Assembly: GCA_018971625.1 (NCBI GenBank)
Contig: JAGXAJ010000007.1
Span: 1 to 64,000 of the forward strand
DNA length: 64,000 bases
DNA from: Pseudomonadota bacterium
Lineage (GTDB): Bacteria; Pseudomonadota; Alphaproteobacteria; Rhizobiales; Xanthobacteraceae
Direction of reading: 5' to 3'
In this document: piece by piece, positions 58,450 to 64,000 of the stretch
How positions within the stretch are numbered: the stretch's first letter is position 1
Layout of the letters: the number at the start of each line of letters is the position of its first letter
Position numbers and translations under genes: made by a program
The notes under the pieces: generated by a model
The model's input: the letters and a program-made list of their open reading frames with translations, nothing else
Database searches by the model: none
Told to the model about the DNA's origin: nothing

Positions 58450-60405
58450 TTACGCCAGACAGCGAAACAGCAGCGCCGGATCGCGCGCCGGATCAATCCG
58501 CAGACGAATGCCGCCCCACTCGATCGGATACCGTTCGCCGGTGAGGAGGTTTTCGACGGCCGCGACATTGCGGCGATCGGCCGCGATGCCGACCTGGACA
58601 TCGCCGAGCGGAAACCAGAATTCGTGTACGTCGCGCGATAGCGCGATTGCCGCGATCACGCTGTTGGTCTGATTGACCGATTCCTTGACGAAGCCGATCA
58701 CATTGCCATCCTCGATCGGGATGAAACGCAGGTTACTCGTTTGCTGAAGAGCGGCATTCTCGCGGCGGACGCGATTGAGCTCGCGGATATAAAGCTTGAT
58801 GTTGCCGGGCTTGTTCCAATCCCGCGTCTTGATCTCGTATTTTTCCGAATCGAGATATTCCTCGCGGCCCGGGATCGGATCGTGCTCCAGAAGCTCGAAC
58901 CCGTTGTAGATGCCGTAGGTGCTCGACAGCGTGGCGGCCAGCGCGATGCGGGATTTGAACATCCAGGTCTCGCCGCCCTGCAGATGAAAAGGCAGGATGT
59001 CAGGCGTATTGACGAAGAAATTGGGACGATAGTAGTCGCGCTCGGGATAGCCGGTCAGCTCGTTCAGATATTGTTCGAGTTCCCATTTCCGGGTCCGCCA
59101 GGTGAAGTAGGTGTAGGATTGCGTGAAGCCAAGCTTGGCCAGCCCCTTCATCAGTTTCGGCCGCGTGAAGGCCTCGGCGAGGAAGATGACGTCGGGATGG
59201 CGAAGCTGCACCTGATGGATCAGCCATTCCCAGAACGGAAAGGGCTTGGTGTGGGGATTGTCGACGCGGAAAATGCTGACGCCCTGCTCGATCCAGAACA
59301 GCACCACATCGCGTAGCGCATTCCACAGCGCGCCTCTGTCTTCGCAGGTGAAATCGGGGTTGACGATGTCCTCATATTTCTTCGGCGGGTTTTCCGCGTA
59401 ACGGATCGACCCGTCCGGCCGGCGCTTGAACCATTGTGGGTGTTGCTTGAGCCAGGGATGGTCGGGCGAGCATTGCACGGCGAAATCAAGCGCCACTTCC
59501 ATATCGAACGACTTGCAGGCCGCAACGAATTCTCGGAAGTCCTTCAGTGTGCCCAACTCGGGATGCACCGCGTCGTGGCCGCCTTCTTCTGAACCGATGG
59601 CATAGGGACTGCCGGGATCGCCATCGAGCGCGGTCACCGCATTGTTGCGGCCCTTGCGATTGGTCTTTCCGATCGGGTGGATCGGCGTGAAATAGACGAC
59701 GTCAAAACCCATCGCCCCGACATCCGAAAGCCGCGCGATGCAATCCTTGAAGGTACCATGCTGGCCCGGCGTCTGGCTCTGGCTGCGCGGCACCATCTCA
59801 TACCAGGCGCCGGCCCGCGCCCGCAGTCGATCCGCGACTAACGGAAACAATCGCGATCGCGTCAAATCGGGCCGCAGCTGGCTCTCGGCCATCGCGCCCT
59901 GCAATTCGTCGGTGAGAAGCGGCGCGGTGTCGCCGGTTTGCAGGAAATCGTCGCACTGGCGCATGATCACGGCGGCGGCGGCCGGACTGCCGCCCTGCGC
60001 CCTGGTCATCAGCATGCCGGCACCCTCGACGGCATCGAGGGCGAGGTCGGCGCCGGCCTTCTGCTTCAGTTCAAAACCGTGTCGCCAGGTCGCGAATTCG
60101 TCGGTCCAGGCTTCGATGGCATAGACATAGCGTCCTGGCCGATCCGGCACGAAGGAGCCACCCCAACGGTCGTTACTGTGATGGATCATCGGCGCGCGGC
60201 GCCACTCGCGGTCCTGCTCGCGGCGCCAGACCAGCGCACAGGCAATCACGTCGTGGCCGTCGCGATAGACATCCGCCCACACTTCGACGCGTTCGCCTGC
60301 AATGCGCTTCACAGGGAAGCGGCCGCCCTCGATCAGGGGGTAAACATCCTCGATATGGAAAGCACCGGCGGCAGCGCTCTCGACAGTTTGAGCTGTTTTA
60401 TTCAC
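58450..60405 (-). CDS. glgE: alpha-1,4-glucan:maltose-1-phosphate maltosyltransferase
   Basis: GFDVVYFTPIHPIGKTNRKGRNNAVTALDGDPGSPYAIGSEEGGHDAVHPELGTLKDF. Confidence 0.95.
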   Translation of the reverse strand: MNKTAQTVESAAAGAFHIEDVYPLIEGGRFPVKRIAGERVEVWADVYRDGHDVIACALVWRREQDREWRRAPMIHHSNDRWGGSFVPDRPGRYVYAIEAWTDEFATWRHGFELKQKAGADLALDAVEGAGMLMTRAQGGSPAAAAVIMRQCDDFLQTGDTAPLLTDELQGAMAESQLRPDLTRSRLFPLVADRLRARAGAWYEMVPRSQSQTPGQHGTFKDCIARLSDVGAMGFDVVYFTPIHPIGKTNRKGRNNAVTALDGDPGSPYAIGSEEGGHDAVHPELGTLKDFREFVAACKSFDMEVALDFAVQCSPDHPWLKQHPQWFKRRPDGSIRYAENPPKKYEDIVNPDFTCEDRGALWNALRDVVLFWIEQGVSIFRVDNPHTKPFPFWEWLIHQVQLRHPDVIFLAEAFTRPKLMKGLAKLGFTQSYTYFTWRTRKWELEQYLNELTGYPERDYYRPNFFVNTPDILPFHLQGGETWMFKSRIALAATLSSTYGIYNGFELLEHDPIPGREEYLDSEKYEIKTRDWNKPGNIKLYIRELNRVRRENAALQQTSNLRFIPIEDGNVIGFVKESVNQTNSVIAAIALSRDVHEFWFPLGDVQVGIAADRRNVAAVENLLTGERYPIEWGGIRLRIDPARDPALLFRCLA

Positions 60406-60532
60406 GGTGATGCCACTGCTCTGGAAACGGCGCCCCGGAAGACCGGATCTCCGGAAACGACGCCTCCTTTTCGACTGAAAAGAGACGCGCCTGACCTATA
60501 TAGAAAGCCGCATCCCGGGCATTGGTTCCCGT

Positions 60533-60557
60533 GGAACCGGATGGATGGCTGAGCGTT
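60533..60557 (+). promoter_or_regulatory. EcfG-like promoter for malQ
   Basis: GGAAC (60533-60537)-N16-CGTT (60554-60557). Confidence 0.7.
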
Positions 60558-60633
60558 AAACATCGGCTATCCTCTTCCTGCATCTAGAGAATTTCCAGAC
60601 GCCCGATCTTGAGCCGGGCAAGCAGCACGCCGA

Positions 60634-62592
60634 ATGGAACTTTTCGACCAAGCCAAAGAACTGGGGATTGAGGCCGAGTTTGTCGATGGCCAGGGTCACC
60701 GGCATGTAACGGACGAGGCGGTCTTGAGGATTATCCTCGATGCTCTGCCGACGGAATTGCCGCACCGATTGCTGGGGGGTCCCGTCGTCATCCGCGCGGG
60801 TCAGCCGTCGCAAACCTCGCTCGGCGTGGCGGCCAGATTTCCGGTGCGCTGGAAAATCATTGCAATCCAGGAGGTTACGGCGCCTGGGGTGATCGCGGAA
60901 GGCGAAGCCAGCGATAACATGATCGTCTGGCCTCCGGATTTGCCGGTCGGCACCCATCGTCTGCAGCTTGTCGATGCCGCCTCCTTTACCGAGGAAGCTC
61001 TGCTGATGGTGGCCCCGCCGCAAGCTTATGGCGGCGATTTCGACCGCTGCTGGCTATTGGCGGTGCAGCTCTACAGTCTCCGCTCGGCACGCAATTGCGG
61101 TATCGGAGATTTTACCGATCTCGAAGCCGTGATCGCGCTTGCGGCAGATTTGGGAGCGGGCGGGGTGGGGCTGAACCCGTTGCACGCCTTGTTTGACGAT
61201 CGTCCCGGCGACTGCAGCCCCTATGCGCCAAACAGCCGGCTGTTTCTCAATCCGCTTTATATCGATGTCGAGAAATTGCCTGGAGTTTCCCTGGAGCGGA
61301 AAGCCGTCGCCGAATTGAGGCAAGGCGATATCGTGGACTATGCCACCGTCGCCAAACTGAAATGGCAGGCGCTGGGTTCCGCATTCGAGAAGTTCAAGTC
61401 CGATGCGGCAACCGACAATCGACGGGAATTCGAACAATTCCGCGCCGAGCGCGGACCGGCGCTGGCGCGGTTTGCCTGTTTTGAGGTGCTACGGCACAAA
61501 TTCCAAAAACCGTGGTGGGATTGGCCCGAGCCCTGGCGACAGCCTGATGAGGCTCGGTGCGCCGCGCTACGCCAAGGCAAGGACGGCGCTGCAATCGAAT
61601 TCGTCGAATTCGTGCAATGGATCGCCGATCGCCAGCTACGGGATTGCCGTGATCTTGCCGCAAGGCTCGGCATGAAGGTCGGCCTCTATCTCGATGTCGC
61701 GGTGGGCGTGCAATCCGATGGCTTCGACGCCTGGAACGAACAGGCGGCGATCTCGCGCCATCTCGCCGTCGGCGCGCCGCCGGATGCGCTCAACACCGCC
61801 GGGCAGAACTGGGGGCTTGCGGGCTTCAACGCCGCAGGCCTTCTCATGACGTCGTTTGCGCCATTCCGCGAAATGTTGCGGGCCTCGATGCGTTATGCCG
61901 GCGCGATCCGGCTCGATCACGTGCTGGGGCTGAAGCGGCTTTATCTGGTGCCGCACGGATTTGCCGCCAATAACGGCGTCTACGTGAAGATGCCGTTCGA
62001 GGCTTTGCTGGCGGTGACCGCGCAGGAAAGCGTGGCGCATCGTTGCGTGGTGATCGGCGAGGATCTCGGCACGGTGCCGGAAGGTTTTCGCGAGCAGATG
62101 GCGGATTGGGGCATCTGGTCCTATCTGGTGATGATGTTCGAGCGCGATGATCGCGGCTCCTTTCGCGGCCTCGACCATTACGCCACCAACGCGTTGGTCA
62201 CCATCAACACCCATGATCTGTCGACCTATGCAGGCTGGCGTTCCTTCAGCGACCTCAAGCTGAAGCGCTCGCTCGGGATTGATCCCGGCGAAAGCGACGA
62301 TGCGCGCTGGCATGCGCTGACCATGCTGACCGATACCTTGCGCCATCACGGTATCCACCGGCACGATCTCTATGCCGTGACGGAGTTTTTGGCGCGTACC
62401 AAGTCCCGTCTGCTGGCGATTTCGCTGGAGGATCTTCTCGGCGTGATCGATCAGCCTAATATTCCCGGTACCGTTGATGAGCATCCGAACTGGCGACGGT
62501 GCCTGCCGCTGGCGGTCGGCGATATTACTGCAGCGATCGATGCTGTCGCGCTCAAGGTCGCGACGCAGCAGCGGACTGGCGTAACCATCTGA
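60634..62592 (+). CDS. malQ: 4-alpha-glucanotransferase
   Basis: YSLRSARNCGIGDFTDLEAVIALAADLGAGGVGLNPLHALF...IRLDHVLGLKRLYLVP. Confidence 0.95.
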   Translation: MELFDQAKELGIEAEFVDGQGHRHVTDEAVLRIILDALPTELPHRLLGGPVVIRAGQPSQTSLGVAARFPVRWKIIAIQEVTAPGVIAEGEASDNMIVWPPDLPVGTHRLQLVDAASFTEEALLMVAPPQAYGGDFDRCWLLAVQLYSLRSARNCGIGDFTDLEAVIALAADLGAGGVGLNPLHALFDDRPGDCSPYAPNSRLFLNPLYIDVEKLPGVSLERKAVAELRQGDIVDYATVAKLKWQALGSAFEKFKSDAATDNRREFEQFRAERGPALARFACFEVLRHKFQKPWWDWPEPWRQPDEARCAALRQGKDGAAIEFVEFVQWIADRQLRDCRDLAARLGMKVGLYLDVAVGVQSDGFDAWNEQAAISRHLAVGAPPDALNTAGQNWGLAGFNAAGLLMTSFAPFREMLRASMRYAGAIRLDHVLGLKRLYLVPHGFAANNGVYVKMPFEALLAVTAQESVAHRCVVIGEDLGTVPEGFREQMADWGIWSYLVMMFERDDRGSFRGLDHYATNALVTINTHDLSTYAGWRSFSDLKLKRSLGIDPGESDDARWHALTMLTDTLRHHGIHRHDLYAVTEFLARTKSRLLAISLEDLLGVIDQPNIPGTVDEHPNWRRCLPLAVGDITAAIDAVALKVATQQRTGVTI

Positions 62593-62613
62593 GATGAACT
62601 GTTGTGAGGACAT

Positions 62614-64000
62614 TTGGCCTGCAGGATTGAAGATTACGGCCTGATTGGCGATTGCGAAACGGCAGCCCTGGTCGGCCGCGACGGATCGATCGACTGGCTG
62701 TGTTGGCCTTCGTTCGATTCCGACGCATGCTTCGCCGGATTGCTCGGCACCTCCAGGCAAGGCCGCTGGCTGATCGCACCCGCGGAAGAAGTCACTAAAA
62801 CCTCCCGCCACTATTGGGACGATACGCTGATCCTGGAAACGCGCTTCGAAACCGCCGGCGGCACGGTGGCTGTGATTGATTTCATGCCGCCGCGCGGCAC
62901 GGCTTCCGATATTGTCAGGCTGGTGCAGGGAATTAGCGGCCAGGTGAAGTTGCGGATGGAAATGGTGATCCGCTTCGGCTTCGGCACGGACATTCCCTGG
63001 GTCAAGAAGAGCGAGGATGGTTCGGGGCTGCTGGCGATTTGCGGACCGGACATGGCCGTGCTCAGAACCGAGGTTCAAACCCGCGGCGAGGACATGACCA
63101 CGGTGGCCGATTTCGAGGTCGGGGAGGGGCAGACCGTGCCCTTCGTTCTCACCTATGGTCCCTCGCATCTTGACGTGCCGGAGCCGATCGATCCCCTGCA
63201 GGCTTTGCAGAAAACCCGGGATTTCTGGACCGAATGGTGCACCCGATGCACCTATCAGGGCGGTAACCGCGACCTCGTGATGCGCTCCTTGATCACGCTG
63301 AAGGCGCTGACCTATGACCCGACCGGTGGCATCGTCGCGGCGCCGACCACTTCGCTTCCGGAGATTCTGGGTGGCCCCAAGAATTGGGATTATCGTTTCT
63401 GCTGGCTACGCGATGCCACTTTCACGCTGCTTGCGCTGATGAACTCGGGCTATACGGAGGAAGCCTCCTGCTGGCACGGCTGGCTGTTGCGGGCAGTCGC
63501 GGGTGCGCCGGCCCACATGCAGATCATGTACGGCATTCGGGGGCAGCGCCGTCTGCTGGAATGGGAGGCGGACTGGCTGCAAGGCTACGAAGGCGCTCAA
63601 CCCGTGCGAATCGGCAATGCCGCGCACGCCCAGTTGCAGCTCGACGTCTATGGCGAGCTGATGGATGCCTTCCATCAGGCGCGGGTAGCGGAACTGGAAC
63701 TCGACGAGACCACCTGGGATCTCGAATGCAAGGTGCTGGAGCACCTGGCTGAGATATGGGATCAGCCGGACAGCGGCATCTGGGAACGGCGCGGCGATGG
63801 CAAGCACTATGTTTCCTCGAAAGTGCTGACCTGGGTGGCATTCGATCGCGCGATCAAGAGCGCGGAAAAATTCGGCTTTGAGGCGCCGCTCGAGCAATGG
63901 CGGACGCTGCGCGATACCATCCATCGCGAAGTCTGCGAAAAGGGTTTTGATCGCGATCTGGACGCGTTCGTCGAATCCTACGGCTCGCCATTGCTCGATG
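62614..64000 (+). CDS. GH15 glucoamylase/trehalase-like protein, truncated by window end
   Basis: Only plausible start is TTG 62614 after gagga; IEDYGLIGDCETAALVGRDGSIDWLCWPSFDSDACFAGLLG...LGGPKNWDYRFCWLRDATFTLLAL. Not in ORF track. Confidence 0.88.
   Translation, partial: MACRIEDYGLIGDCETAALVGRDGSIDWLCWPSFDSDACFAGLLGTSRQGRWLIAPAEEVTKTSRHYWDDTLILETRFETAGGTVAVIDFMPPRGTASDIVRLVQGISGQVKLRMEMVIRFGFGTDIPWVKKSEDGSGLLAICGPDMAVLRTEVQTRGEDMTTVADFEVGEGQTVPFVLTYGPSHLDVPEPIDPLQALQKTRDFWTEWCTRCTYQGGNRDLVMRSLITLKALTYDPTGGIVAAPTTSLPEILGGPKNWDYRFCWLRDATFTLLALMNSGYTEEASCWHGWLLRAVAGAPAHMQIMYGIRGQRRLLEWEADWLQGYEGAQPVRIGNAAHAQLQLDVYGELMDAFHQARVAELELDETTWDLECKVLEHLAEIWDQPDSGIWERRGDGKHYVSSKVLTWVAFDRAIKSAEKFGFEAPLEQWRTLRDTIHREVCEKGFDRDLDAFVESYGSPLLD

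Overview
The window looks like an alphaproteobacterial chromosome of Bradyrhizobium/Rhodopseudomonas type. This is inferred from protein content; no database search was possible. It has two parts. (1) About 1-16.06 kb is an accessory region ending in a tyrosine-recombinase integrase that abuts the 3' end of a tRNA with a CAT anticodon (probably tRNA-Ile2). It holds an IS630-like transposase remnant, a bS21-like protein with an unusual C-terminus overlapping a fatty-acid desaturase, a phasin, two near-identical 69-aa cold-shock proteins and many very small ORFs. Several of those small genes are frameshifted, and one family (R-K-N-M-x-R-L-R core) occurs four times. (2) About 16.1-64 kb is more core-like: a MoeA-like gene and a MoeA-PBP fusion separated by a 16-nt tandem repeat; mobA/fdhD/mobB/moeA flanked by inverted dispersed repeats; tusA; an OxlT/OFA-type MFS transporter with an unlisted 56-aa membrane partner; a fused NuoE/F-like plus catalytic formate dehydrogenase; a small unknown-gene block including a three-gene overlapping operon; kdpFABCDE with an extra 27-aa microprotein; DUF6496; divergent ku/ligD; DUF3309; a PHA-granule-type protein; and a large alpha-glucan/trehalose cluster (treY, treZ, glgX, glgB, treS-mak, glgE // malQ, GH15). 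The best regulatory finding is a set of GGAAC-N16/17-(C)GTT-like sites, matching the EcfG general-stress consensus, in the ku/ligD intergenic region, upstream of DUF3309, and upstream of malQ. I found no CRISPR array and no recognisable defence system.
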